In this document: in pieces, positions 55,406 to 64,000 of the stretch
Layout: each line of letters starts with the position of its first letter
Position numbering within the stretch: position 1 is the first letter of the stretch
From: Sinorhizobium saheli
GTDB lineage: Bacteria > Pseudomonadota > Alphaproteobacteria > Rhizobiales > Rhizobiaceae
Direction of reading: 5' to 3'
Assembly (NCBI RefSeq): GCF_001651875.1
Contig: NZ_LNQB01000081.1
Location: 62,550 to 126,549, forward strand
Length of the DNA: 64,000 bases
The notes under the pieces: model-generated
Database searches by the model: none
Seen by the model: the letters and a program-made list of their open reading frames with translations, nothing else
Told to the model about the DNA's origin: nothing
Position numbers and translations under genes: made by a program

Positions 55406-56802
55406 GCGAAAAGCCCCGGAACTGCTTCCCTGATTTGCTTCGTGCTTGCCCGACCCATCATTCCCACCAAAAATGCTTCCATGCGCCTCTCATGCGCTGC
55501 CTGAGCGAGATCAGCCGCGAACTCTCGATAATAGTCCAGGTTATGAAAAGCCACCCGTCCTGCATAGGCGACCTTATCATCGCTCAATGCGGAAACGGTG
55601 ACTGGCGAGTCGGCAAGGCTTGCTTGAAAGGCAAAAAAATCGAAATGTTGGTAATGGTTCAAGCGGTGGGTATCGCGGTCGATGACCATCCTGCACCATT
55701 CCAGGCCATCGAAGCTGTCAGCGCCGGCCGCGGTCAAAATCGCGATACTCCAGGGGTTACCGGTGCCAAGTATATGAAGTGGCAGATAGGAAGGTAGCTT
55801 GTCGAGTTCCTGTCGGATGCGTTGGACAGTTTTGGCTCGTTCAATTATGCCGGAGCCCAGTTCCCGTTCCGCCACGGCTACGAGCGGCGCGGAAGTCTGG
55901 CTCGCGACCTCTTTGACGACGTAAGGGAGGCTCTGGACGTCATAGCCGCTCAACCTTTTTCTGGGCGCGTGAACAATTGGCAATACATGTTTTGACGCTG
56001 CTCTGTCGCGCTCGAGCGCAGCCACGATTTCCCGGACCGCAACATCAGGCTTGAGAGATGGTTTCATGACATCGAAACAATATGCCCAATCGTGCGGGAT
56101 GCCTTTCATCGCTTCCACAAACAGATCGGGGGTCCAGCTGCTGTCTTCGCGGCGGGTCGCCTCGTAGTTTCCCGAGTCCACCAGAACGAATCCCCCATTC
56201 CGGCGAATTTGCCGCAGTTCCGCGATGATGCCTTTCGGCCGTCGCCCAGGCAGCAGGTCATAAGCGGAAATCAGTATCGTCGGTGCCCCAAACACCCTCA
56301 GTGCCTTGACAGCTTCCAGGGGCACGAGTTGCGTTTCGTGTGAAGAGACTGAAAGAAAAACAGTCGGTAGAGACAACCGGAGCGAAGGAGCGGTTTGCGG
56401 CCTCACTGGTGGAACGCGCCGAGCCACCTTTGTGGCAATCTTTCGAACCAACTGCCGGAAGGCTGCGTGAGTGTTCGCCCCGTCCCAAGCTGTGAAGTTG
56501 ACCGTGCTCAAGCCGCCGTAGGGATACGGTAAGCTTGAACCATCAAGGCGCACCGGAATGATAGGAATGCCAAGTTCATCGGCAATGCGGACTTCGTCGC
56601 GAACTAGGGCACTCTTGCAGGCATCGGACGACCAAACCACAACTGCACACTTGGACTGCGGAAGCTCTTTTTCGATCTCAAAGGCAAAGTTGCCAACGAG
56701 TTGGTCATCCCACCAGACGTCCCAATGCTCTTCAAGAAGTTCGACGATGACACTTGTCTTGTCATTATCTTCACTGGAATGGATGACATAGACATCCGCC
56801 AT
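55402..56802 (-). CDS. TIR-TGT fusion protein (Cap10-like transglycosylase)
   Basis: A 466-aa fusion. Residues 1-125 are a TIR domain (MADVYVIHSSEDND, WWDDQLVG, candidate Glu70 in ALVRDEVRIADELG). Residues 145-466 are a tRNA-guanine transglycosylase-like barrel with VDSGNYE at 208-214 in place of DSGGYQ, the GTGNP at 346-350 and GADSFDG at 360-366, whose Asp365 aligns with the TGT nucleophile. The C-terminal zinc-binding cysteines of true TGT are absent. ATG 56802 with GGGGGAGAGAG upstream is preferred to a TTG at 56832. It is followed by the OGG-like gene with a 4-bp overlap. Confidence 0.82.
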   Translation of the reverse strand: MADVYVIHSSEDNDKTSVIVELLEEHWDVWWDDQLVGNFAFEIEKELPQSKCAVVVWSSDACKSALVRDEVRIADELGIPIIPVRLDGSSLPYPYGGLSTVNFTAWDGANTHAAFRQLVRKIATKVARRVPPVRPQTAPSLRLSLPTVFLSVSSHETQLVPLEAVKALRVFGAPTILISAYDLLPGRRPKGIIAELRQIRRNGGFVLVDSGNYEATRREDSSWTPDLFVEAMKGIPHDWAYCFDVMKPSLKPDVAVREIVAALERDRAASKHVLPIVHAPRKRLSGYDVQSLPYVVKEVASQTSAPLVAVAERELGSGIIERAKTVQRIRQELDKLPSYLPLHILGTGNPWSIAILTAAGADSFDGLEWCRMVIDRDTHRLNHYQHFDFFAFQASLADSPVTVSALSDDKVAYAGRVAFHNLDYYREFAADLAQAAHERRMEAFLVGMMGRASTKQIREAVPGLFA

Positions 56803-56876
56803 TTCGCGACTCTCTCCCCCGACTCCCTGCAAGGTATAGATTTGCCGCTGAAGCTCAACTTGAAACTGCTAATACT

Positions 56877-58016
56877 CTATGAAGTGCGACCCCAGCACAC
56901 AGAATAAATTGCCGTTGTGAAGTCATCTGTTACACCGGTCAAATTGGACAGCGATGCACGTCTCTCCTCGTCCAGCACAATCCGACTTGCGCACTCGGCG
57001 TATTCGTCGAGGACGCTTCCGATTTCAGCCTCTGAGAGGCCGTCGGCCAGGATCAAAAGCGACGCCTCCCGTCCGACGTCTTCCGCGTGTGTCGATGTAT
57101 CAATGTCTGGCGCAACTGCGCGAATGCCCAACGCCTCAACACAATGTCGAGCCTCTTCGAGTGAGTACCTTCGCCCAAGCGTCGCGGTGGAGCCTTTCAG
57201 AATCACGCGCGAAGGAGAAAGGCCCAGTATTGGAACTCTGTCGTGCGCGAAATTCAGTGGCAGAGGAACCTGCCGAAAGTCGCAGTAGAAAGAAACCGCT
57301 TTGGAAGCCAAGTGTGCGGCCTCGACCGGCGAGCACCGTAACTCGGCCCAGTAAAAGGCGAACACCGCACTGAATATATCTCCCGTCCCGATCTTGAAGG
57401 TCCGACGAGACTGGTAAGCAGGAATGGTGGTGGTGGGGCTATTCTTGCTTACCGCTAGGCCCCCACGGACACCACGCTTCAATATCACAACATCCGCCTC
57501 GTTGTTCTCCAGCAGCAAAGTTGCGCCTGCTGCTAGATCATCAACACCGGTGTAGGCGCGCAACTCGGCCTCGTTCAGGACCAGCGCCAGCTCCTTCGCC
57601 CGAGAACCATTTGATGAGAAGTGTTCGATGTTTCGAGCCGTTTGTGGATCGTAAACGGCCCGTTCAGCATCTACGACAGCAGATCCTTCGCGGAAGCCGA
57701 ATCGCAGCACGTTCTGACCCTTTACGACGATCGAGGTGCTCCGCACAGGCAAGATTGTTGGCTCGATGTATGGTGTGGACAATGGATGAAAGTAGGCAAA
57801 CGCTATGTCATGTGAACGCGGTAAACAGTGCACAATCACCCCCATCCCCGTCAAATAGTCGATCGCGTGGCCGGTCGCTGTTGATCTGTAGGTGTATAGT
57901 TCGAGAGAGGGACAAAGCTGACTGAGCGCTGCCGCCGCCCTCACGCCAGAGCCCACTTCTTCGTTCCAATATGGCGTTTCGCAGACTTCCCGATATAGCC
58001 CACCGGCAATTAGCAT
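56877..58016 (-). CDS. PfkB-family kinase with nucleoside deoxyribosyltransferase-like C-terminal domain
   Basis: A 379-aa protein. Residues 1-265 are a PfkB/ribokinase-type kinase with VILKRGVRGG and the anion-hole motif FKIGTGDIFSA (Gly210-Asp213). Residues 270-375 (VILKGSTATLGRRYSLEEAR to the end) resemble a nucleoside 2-deoxyribosyltransferase fold, with DVGREASLLILADG and SEAEIGSVLDEYAE in place of the usual catalytic Glu region. ATG 58016 is likely. It is first in the leftward operon, 74 bp before the TIR-TGT gene. It may phosphorylate or exchange a (deaza)nucleoside. The second-domain call is tentative. Confidence 0.72.
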   Translation of the reverse strand: MLIAGGLYREVCETPYWNEEVGSGVRAAAALSQLCPSLELYTYRSTATGHAIDYLTGMGVIVHCLPRSHDIAFAYFHPLSTPYIEPTILPVRSTSIVVKGQNVLRFGFREGSAVVDAERAVYDPQTARNIEHFSSNGSRAKELALVLNEAELRAYTGVDDLAAGATLLLENNEADVVILKRGVRGGLAVSKNSPTTTIPAYQSRRTFKIGTGDIFSAVFAFYWAELRCSPVEAAHLASKAVSFYCDFRQVPLPLNFAHDRVPILGLSPSRVILKGSTATLGRRYSLEEARHCVEALGIRAVAPDIDTSTHAEDVGREASLLILADGLSEAEIGSVLDEYAECASRIVLDEERRASLSNLTGVTDDFTTAIYSVCWGRTS

Positions 58017-58108
58017 TTCGAACACGACCTTTGATTGGCTGCGGCTTTTACACTTTCTATTCGATCTACCGCTATCAGTCGACCGAGGCAAAACACCCAG
58101 GATGTACC
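58017..58108. promoter_or_regulatory. Divergent promoter region of the two defence modules
   Basis: 92 bp separate the leftward PfkB gene from the rightward TIR-like gene, so both promoters must lie here or overlap the coding starts. No clear -35/-10 pair or operator stands out. Confidence 0.45.
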
Positions 58109-59062
58109 ATGTTTCATTTGTTTATGACGAGCGTTGAGGGATATTGGAACGAGACGTCGGAGACGAGCCTCGGATGGGACCGCGTTTTCGAGTACACATC
58201 TCCCGACGTCAAAGAACAATTCCTGCCACTTCAAGGCGACTCAATTGGCAGGGTTGTCGGAATTCCTGCCCTGTTTACCTACGAGTTCGCGAAGCGACTC
58301 CCTGCCGACGAAGGCGACCTACCAAAACCCTCCAGGATTGGTCGAGTCACCACTGTTCACGCCGGCCCAAAGGAAGTCCGCGTTGAATTCGAGATCGATC
58401 AGACAGTTGCACCGATCCCTGCCAAGGAGATCCATCGAATCTCCGAGAGGCTGAACATCGCCATGAGCAATGGCGAGAGTTATCGTAGCCACTGGGCGGT
58501 TAAAAATGTAGATCTGATCGGCTTACTGAAAGAGGAGGGGCTATACACCCCGGTAAATTCGCCGAAGGTTGAGGAAGAACTACTCACTATCGCCGAGGAT
58601 ATACAGAAACCAAACGAGAAACGGAACAAGGTATTTATTGTTCACGGTCACGACGAGGCGGTCTTGAACGGCGTGGCTCGCTGGATCAACAAAATTGGTC
58701 TTGAAGAGGTCATTCTCAACGAACATGCCAATAAAGGTCGAACGGTCATCTCGAAGCTCTCCGAGCTGGCCGAAGGTGTTGAGTTCGCAGTCGTGCTGCT
58801 CACGCCCGATGACGTTGGTGGCGTGAAAGGTGGGGAACAGTCCTACCGTCCACGTCAGAACGTCGTATTCGAGCTTGGTTACTTTCTGGCCAAGCTGGGC
58901 CCATCTCGCGTCGCAGTCGTAAAATCCGGCGAGCTTGAGACACCAAGCGACTTTGGCGGTGTTCTAACGGTTGACTACGACGCGGCGGGATCCTGGAAGA
59001 TCGGTTTAGCGAAAGAGTTCAGCGCAGCAGGGCTGCGCTTCGATTTGTATGCGGGAATTTAG
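58109..59062 (+). CDS. TIR-like nucleotide-binding protein (PF10137 type)
   Basis: A 317-aa protein. The C-terminal half is the TIR-like domain found in CBASS and Pycsar effectors: KVFIVHGHDEAVLNGVARW, DDVGG, and the glutamate in NVVFELGYFLAKLG that aligns with the NADase site. The N-terminal half (MFHLFMTSVEGYWNETSE) is unassigned and may be a sensor. ATG 58109 is taken as start. First gene of the rightward unit, divergent from the PfkB gene. It probably depletes NAD when activated. Confidence 0.8.
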   Translation: MFHLFMTSVEGYWNETSETSLGWDRVFEYTSPDVKEQFLPLQGDSIGRVVGIPALFTYEFAKRLPADEGDLPKPSRIGRVTTVHAGPKEVRVEFEIDQTVAPIPAKEIHRISERLNIAMSNGESYRSHWAVKNVDLIGLLKEEGLYTPVNSPKVEEELLTIAEDIQKPNEKRNKVFIVHGHDEAVLNGVARWINKIGLEEVILNEHANKGRTVISKLSELAEGVEFAVVLLTPDDVGGVKGGEQSYRPRQNVVFELGYFLAKLGPSRVAVVKSGELETPSDFGGVLTVDYDAAGSWKIGLAKEFSAAGLRFDLYAGI

Positions 59063-59159
59063 GTGAATTGCAGACTGGATAACCAGCTCTGGCTGATCAG
59101 GTTTGATTGCGTTTCCAAGCCTATAACCTATGGTTGATCGCAGTGCTGGGGGATTCGCT

Positions 59160-60491
59160 ATGGCTCGCAAGCCGCTATGCTTCGTTTTGATGCCTTTCGG
59201 AATTAAATCCGCTGGAGGCGATAAGCCGATTAACTTCGACGCAGTCTACACTGATTTCATAAAGCCCGCCGTGGAAGAGGCAGGCTTAGAGCCAATCCGT
59301 GCCGATGAAGAGCAGGCAGGGGGTATCATCCACAAGCCGATGTTCGAGCGTCTGGTACTTTGCGAGTATGCGATCGCGGACCTCACCACGGCAAATGCGA
59401 ACGTATTTTACGAGTTAGGCGTTCGGCATGCCGCAAAGCCGCGGACCACGGTCCTTCTATTTGCGGAGGGGCAGGGGCGATTGCCATTTGACGTCGCGCC
59501 TTTGCGGGCAATGCCGTATTCGATCGGCGTAAAGGGCGGCCCGACCAAAAAGAAAGAGGCAATCAAAGGGCTTGTCACCAAACTAAAGGCGGCGCGAAAA
59601 AACGTGGACAAGGACAGCCCCTTGTTCCAGCTCATCGACGAGTATCCGGAAATTAAGTTGGCCCATGAGAAGACGGATGTCTTCAGGGAGCAAGTTGCCT
59701 ATGCGGAAGAATTGAAGGCGAAGCTCCGCAAGGCTCGAAAACTCGGACGAGATGCAATTTATGAAGTCGAACTTTCGCTCGGCGAGTTAGACGACGAGGA
59801 GGCTGGTGTTATCGTCGATCTGTTCCTGTCGTACCGCAGTGTGGAAGCGTGGCCCGACATGATCCGCATGTTTGACAGGATCGACGTTGCGCTACGCGCC
59901 ACGATTTTGCTCAGAGAGCAATATGCATTTGCGCTCAATCGGAATGGTGATGGCGACCTCGCCGAGTCAGTGCTCCTGGAGCTCATCGATCAACGAGGTC
60001 CAAGCAGCGAGACCTATGGGTTGCTCGGCCGCGTCTACAAAGACAGATGGGATGCTGCAAAAGCGGAAAACAAGGAAGCCAAGGCGAAAGGTTACCTAAA
60101 GAAAGCCATCGAGGCATACCGCAAAGGCTTCGAGGCTGATTGGAGGGACGCCTATCCTGGGATAAATGCGCTCACGCTGATGCATGTGGCAGACCCGGCG
60201 GACGTGCGCATCACCCAGCTTCGCGCAGTCGTCGAATACGCCGTCAAGAGAAAGATAGCCAACGGCGCTGCCGATTACTGGGATCATGCAACGTTGCTGG
60301 AACTCGCGGTCCTAGGAAAAGACCAGCACGCAAGTAATGCCCAACTTGCGGAATTGCTTCCCCACGTTCGGGAAGTTTGGGAGCCGAAGACCACGGCCAA
60401 AAACCTCGGATTTGTCATGGATGCACTTCCAGGCGACTCCAAGGACCGCATATGGATCAAAGAAATCATTGAACAACTCCTAGAGTCTTGA
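59160..60491 (+). CDS. Deoxyribosyltransferase/TIR-like domain plus TRAFs-binding (DUF4071-like) protein
   Basis: A 443-aa protein. The first 125 residues are an NDT/TIR-like domain (KPLCFVLMPFG, CEYAIADLTTANANVFYELGVRHA). A TRAFs-binding DUF4071-like helical repeat region follows (ALNRNGDGDLAESVLLEL, SETYGLLGRVYKDRW). Such pairs are seen in bacterial conflict islands. ATG 59160 with GGGGGA upstream is preferred over an ATG at 59130. It lies between a TIR-like and a ThsB-like gene. Confidence 0.78.
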   Translation: MARKPLCFVLMPFGIKSAGGDKPINFDAVYTDFIKPAVEEAGLEPIRADEEQAGGIIHKPMFERLVLCEYAIADLTTANANVFYELGVRHAAKPRTTVLLFAEGQGRLPFDVAPLRAMPYSIGVKGGPTKKKEAIKGLVTKLKAARKNVDKDSPLFQLIDEYPEIKLAHEKTDVFREQVAYAEELKAKLRKARKLGRDAIYEVELSLGELDDEEAGVIVDLFLSYRSVEAWPDMIRMFDRIDVALRATILLREQYAFALNRNGDGDLAESVLLELIDQRGPSSETYGLLGRVYKDRWDAAKAENKEAKAKGYLKKAIEAYRKGFEADWRDAYPGINALTLMHVADPADVRITQLRAVVEYAVKRKIANGAADYWDHATLLELAVLGKDQHASNAQLAELLPHVREVWEPKTTAKNLGFVMDALPGDSKDRIWIKEIIEQLLES

Positions 60492-60497
60492 AAATCG

Positions 60498-60929
60498 ATG
60501 ACATACGACGTTTTTATCAGCCATGCTTGGAGCTACAGCGAGCGTTATGAAGGTGTAGTTCGTCTGCTTGACATAGCAACTCAGAACTTGTCGTGGTTTT
60601 CATACCGCGACTACAGTGTTCCGCGGAATGAACCGATCATTGCTCCGAACGAAACCGTGCGAATAGCCGTACTGAAGGATCGACTAAAGGAGCAGATTCG
60701 ACAGGCGAGCTGCGTCATCGTGCCGGCCGGAATGTACGTTTATGACCGCTTTTGGATTCAGACGGAGATCGATCTTGCGTTAAGAGCGTTTAGCCGACCT
60801 AAGCCGATCATCGGCATTAGACGGCGAAATCAGCAGAGAACACCGGTCGAACTCGAACAGCAGGCGACGAAGATGGTGAACTGGAATAGCAATAGCCTCG
60901 CGACTGCCGTCTATGAGGTTTGCCGCTAG
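60498..60929 (+). CDS. ThsB-like TIR domain protein (DUF1863)
   Basis: A 143-aa protein that is almost wholly a DUF1863/ThsB-type TIR domain: MTYDVFISHAWSYSERYEG, WFSYRDYSVPRNEPI, and YDRFWIQTEIDLALRAF with a candidate catalytic Glu. ThsB of Thoeris makes an NAD-derived signal, but no thsA (SIR2/SLOG) gene is seen here. It starts 6 bp after the preceding gene and forms one unit with it. Confidence 0.85.
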   Translation: MTYDVFISHAWSYSERYEGVVRLLDIATQNLSWFSYRDYSVPRNEPIIAPNETVRIAVLKDRLKEQIRQASCVIVPAGMYVYDRFWIQTEIDLALRAFSRPKPIIGIRRRNQQRTPVELEQQATKMVNWNSNSLATAVYEVCR

Positions 60930-61253
60930 CTCTATTTGGCGGTGTGTGGGCCAGTGATCAGGCCGCTGCTATTCCGCTCTCAACATATGTGGCATCTCCG
61001 ACCTCAACGGCGACCTAATATTGGCGCTGCGGCACCCCGATGCTCTCACCACGTCGTGCAACTTCGATGTCAGCGTTCCGGCCGAGAGGACCGCGCCCCA
61101 GCTCGGCTATCGCGACACAGTCATTTCGGCCGGCAGAACTGGAGCCCGGGTGTTGCGGGTATCTGTCGGGCTCCTGGCGTGCCCCGACCGTCTGTCGACG
61201 GATCATATACGTCGTCATCCGCAAGAGTTCGAATGTCGCCCTTTTCCAATGCT
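60930..61253. other. Gap at right edge of defence cluster
   Basis: These 324 bp hold no gene I can support. Short open frames run through it but resemble no family and lack ribosome sites. It may be a scar of insertion. Confidence 0.4.
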
Positions 61254-62912
61254 TTACATGAGATGGCCCAGGACTGTCTTGATAACCCTGGAGGCATCGC
61301 AACCATCGTCTCCACGCCAAGCGACGATCTGGTCAGGGCGAATGAGCACAACTGGCTCGCGATAGAGCTCAAAAAGTTGATCCTCCATTATGTCCACCAC
61401 GGCCAGGTCCATTCCGGCCTCCCTAGCAGCCTTGATCAGCTCATCACCTGTCGACAACCACGGACGAAGCCTTAAAAGCGTCCATTCAAAGCCAAAGCGG
61501 TCGAAGAGCGATGTGTGGGTATCCAGCCAGACGTGGGGTGCCCTTCCACCAGGCGCGGCATTGGGCACATAGACTTCCGGAAGATCCGGTTCGGTGTCAG
61601 TCTGTTCACTCAAGATAATTGGCGAATGGTCATAGCGCGCGCCGAAGGTTACGCCGGGTATGTTGAATTCGGATCTCCCGTGCGCTTCCAGGTAGGCACC
61701 AGCTTCGCGACGCACACTCGCTCCCAGCTCTGAATCCGCCTCAAGATTAGCCTCCGGCAAATAGTTTCCGATAGACTCCGCGAACGCTTTGGCGAAGCCT
61801 GTATTCCTAATCGCAACTGGACGCCGCTCCAGCTCATAGGAACTGAGAAGAGATGGTGACGCAACTCCTTTGATCACCGATGCGAGTTTCCACCCAAGAT
61901 TAACTGCGTCATCAACGGCAGTATTGTATCCGAGCCCTCCTGCGGGCGTGAAAAGATGCACCGCGTCGCCGCCGAGGAAAACTCGCCCTGCTTGGAACTT
62001 CTCCGCGACAAGGGCGAAGCCCGCCGTCCAACTGCCGCGGGAGAGAATCTCGGCCTCAACGGGATATCCGACCACCGATCGGAAGATTTCCAGTGCCTGT
62101 ACGTCGGAAATATCTTCTTCGCGTTCCCCGTCCTTCAACTGAGTGTGGAAGGCGAACTCCCCCTTACCATCAACCGCGGCCATGAAGGCTCGACGTTCGG
62201 AGTTGAAGGCCACGTTCATCCATGCAGGTGCAAATGGCACCACCTCGTAGAACTGGGGGCACCGAAGATAGAGCGCAAACATTTTCCCGCCGAAGAAATC
62301 TCTGACGGCACCACCATCGCCTTGATATCGGATACCAAGAGTGCGCCTTACGAAACTCTTGGCTCCATCTCCTCCAATGAGATACTTTGCGGTTACAAAC
62401 CGGGTGTTTTCGGTTCCGATTTGCGTCGCAGCCACGGTGACCGAGTGGCCAGCGTCTTCAAACCGGGTAATTCGCCAGCCATAGTTCACAGACACAGTTG
62501 GCAGGGATTCTGCATGCTCACGCAGAACACGCTCTACGAATTTCTGCGAGACGCGGTGGGGCAATTCGGCAGCGTTCCATGGTCCGGTCATCGTCGAGAT
62601 CTTCTCGCGTGCTTCTTTGGCAGAGGGAAGTCGAAACCGCGCTAATTCGTGGTGAGCGTACCGCGTGAAATAAGCTATATCTGTTGGAAAATCCTCCGGC
62701 ATGCCGAGAGCTCGGATCTCGTCGGCAATACCGAGCCGCCGAAAATGCTCCATGGTTCTCGCTTGAGTGGCGTTGGCCTGCGGGTTGAAGGCTGTCGAGG
62801 CCTTTTCGTCAAAAAGGATTGCAGAAACGCCACGGCGTCCGAGCTCAATCGCCAGTACCAATCCGAAGGGACCACCGCCGGCGATCACCACGTCAAATGC
62901 TTCATGTGTCAC
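61254..62912 (-). CDS. FAD-dependent aromatic hydroxylase (MhpA/PheA-like)
   Basis: A 552-aa class-A flavoprotein monooxygenase. The FAD loop is VVIAGGGPFGLVLAIELG, the DG motif is LIGGDGAKSFVRR, and the GD motif is GRVFLGGDAVHLFTPAGG. A thioredoxin-like C-terminal part is present. GTG 62912 (MTHEAF) is preferred because GGGAGG lies 6 nt upstream. It probably hydroxylates a phenolic compound. The MarR gene just upstream is co-oriented, and an O-demethylase gene diverges from them. Confidence 0.87.
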   Translation of the reverse strand: MTHEAFDVVIAGGGPFGLVLAIELGRRGVSAILFDEKASTAFNPQANATQARTMEHFRRLGIADEIRALGMPEDFPTDIAYFTRYAHHELARFRLPSAKEAREKISTMTGPWNAAELPHRVSQKFVERVLREHAESLPTVSVNYGWRITRFEDAGHSVTVAATQIGTENTRFVTAKYLIGGDGAKSFVRRTLGIRYQGDGGAVRDFFGGKMFALYLRCPQFYEVVPFAPAWMNVAFNSERRAFMAAVDGKGEFAFHTQLKDGEREEDISDVQALEIFRSVVGYPVEAEILSRGSWTAGFALVAEKFQAGRVFLGGDAVHLFTPAGGLGYNTAVDDAVNLGWKLASVIKGVASPSLLSSYELERRPVAIRNTGFAKAFAESIGNYLPEANLEADSELGASVRREAGAYLEAHGRSEFNIPGVTFGARYDHSPIILSEQTDTEPDLPEVYVPNAAPGGRAPHVWLDTHTSLFDRFGFEWTLLRLRPWLSTGDELIKAAREAGMDLAVVDIMEDQLFELYREPVVLIRPDQIVAWRGDDGCDASRVIKTVLGHLM

Positions 62913-62967
62913 GAAAGAACCTCCCAAAGTCGTTGGGAGTAAAATTAGTAAGGAAACCGGACCAATG

Positions 62968-63432
62968 TCAATCGGATTGATCAGGGCCTTTCGGTGTTTG
63001 CCCCTCTACATACTTCCCCAAGGCCTCTACGATTAAGTCGACCAATGCTGGGCCTAGCTGTTCACGCATCTCACGTTCTGCCACCTCAAGACTTTGATGA
63101 AATGCCTCCAGCCAGACGAGACCCTTGTCTGTGAAGCACACGAGCTTGGCTCGACCGTCATCGGGATCACGGCGCTTTTCGATGAGCCCCGTCCGCTCCA
63201 CCTGATCTACCAACTCACTCATCGACTGCTTCGTCAGAGAGGCCCGGCGAGCAAGTTCCGTCAACCTGGTACCGTCTTCATCCAGATTTCGGGTCAGGTT
63301 GATATGGGCTGCAGTGAGTTCGTCATGTCCCTTGGCCTTTAGATTTTCGATGATTTTGCTCTCGAATATCCGAACCGCTTCGTTCATCCGGCGGCCAATG
63401 TTGTTCCTGCGCCACACATTTCGAAAAATCAT
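62968..63432 (-). CDS. MarR-family transcriptional regulator
   Basis: A 154-aa winged-helix regulator. The recognition helix region is LTKQSMSELVDQVERTGLI and the wing is KRRDPDDGRAKLVCFTDKG. ATG 63432 has GAGGTGG upstream. MarR proteins near aromatic degradation genes usually respond to a phenolic acid. It probably controls the monooxygenase gene and the divergent O-demethylase gene. Confidence 0.88.
   Translation of the reverse strand: MIFRNVWRRNNIGRRMNEAVRIFESKIIENLKAKGHDELTAAHINLTRNLDEDGTRLTELARRASLTKQSMSELVDQVERTGLIEKRRDPDDGRAKLVCFTDKGLVWLEAFHQSLEVAEREMREQLGPALVDLIVEALGKYVEGQTPKGPDQSD

Positions 63433-64000
<568 letters not shown>

Noticed and set aside
52737-60929. Calling the cluster a type IV CBASS or Thoeris system
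   Set aside because: No CD-NTase and no ThsA-like (SIR2/SLOG) gene could be found in the window, so neither name is supported although several components are shared.
60936-61475. Rightward open frame of 179 codons after the ThsB-like gene
   Set aside because: No ribosome site, no family resemblance, and its second half is antisense to the monooxygenase gene.

Overview
The window looks like part of an integrative and conjugative element, or a related plasmid or genomic island, from an alphaproteobacterium of the Rhizobiales. The pointers are a VirD2/RlxS-type DUF3363 relaxase, a TraG coupling protein and an RP4/Ti-type trbBCDEJKLFGI cluster with a DUF2274 gene. Others are a bioBFDAZ-panD operon of the kind known from mesorhizobial symbiosis islands, with a consensus alphaproteobacterial BioR box, and high GC. 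No transposase, rRNA, tRNA or CRISPR array was recognised, and neither element end is visible.

Layout: 1-5410 is the DNA-processing half of the conjugation system (lytic transglycosylase, possible oriT, relaxase, TraG, ribbon-helix-helix protein). 5454-10983 is a leftward biotin operon ending in panD. 11197-16179 is a leftward operon with a DUF1989 protein, a biotin carboxylase-carrier fusion, a PxpB-PxpC fusion and PxpA. 16436-24153 holds regulators, an Asp/Glu-racemase-like enzyme, an EamA transporter, alpha-ketoglutarate semialdehyde dehydrogenase and a DapA-family lyase. 24601-40023 is a rightward catabolic region: oligopeptide ABC transporter, two unusual M19 dipeptidase homologues, two D-amino-acid dehydrogenases, a 4-hydroxyproline epimerase homologue, a DUF1445 protein, a class-I amidotransferase-like hydrolase, RidA and a C39-like peptidase. 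A 17-bp operator is repeated in front of the units of this region. 40047-42702 is a LysR relic, a DUF3422 gene and an intact LysR. 42892-52695 is the trb mating-pair-formation operon, which is therefore separated from traG by about 37 kb of cargo.

The most interesting part is 52737-60929. A leftward operon encodes, in transcription order, a PfkB kinase with a nucleoside-deoxyribosyltransferase-like tail, a TIR-TGT fusion, an OGG-like glycosylase, a QueC-like enzyme, a small TIR protein and a two-SLATT membrane protein. QueC, TGT and OGG are the accessory trio of type IV CBASS, but no CD-NTase is present. The TIR gene starts just after queC from a perfect Shine-Dalgarno, giving an N-terminus MGGGSSGSW. 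I propose that the QueC-like protein conjugates a 7-deazaguanine to this N-terminal glycine, by analogy with what I recall for type IV CBASS, and that TIR and SLATT proteins are the effectors. A divergent unit adds a PF10137 TIR-like protein, a deoxyribosyltransferase-like/TRAFs-binding protein and a ThsB-like TIR protein.

The right end (61254-64000) starts an aromatic-catabolism region: an FAD monooxygenase, a MarR regulator and the first 90 codons of a LigM/DesA-type O-demethylase.

The catabolic genes fit together as import and cleavage of peptides followed by breakdown of hydroxyproline, D-amino acids and 5-oxoproline to 2-oxoglutarate or glutamate. The biotin operon could supply the cofactor of the neighbouring biotin-dependent enzyme. 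These links are inferred from family membership and gene order.
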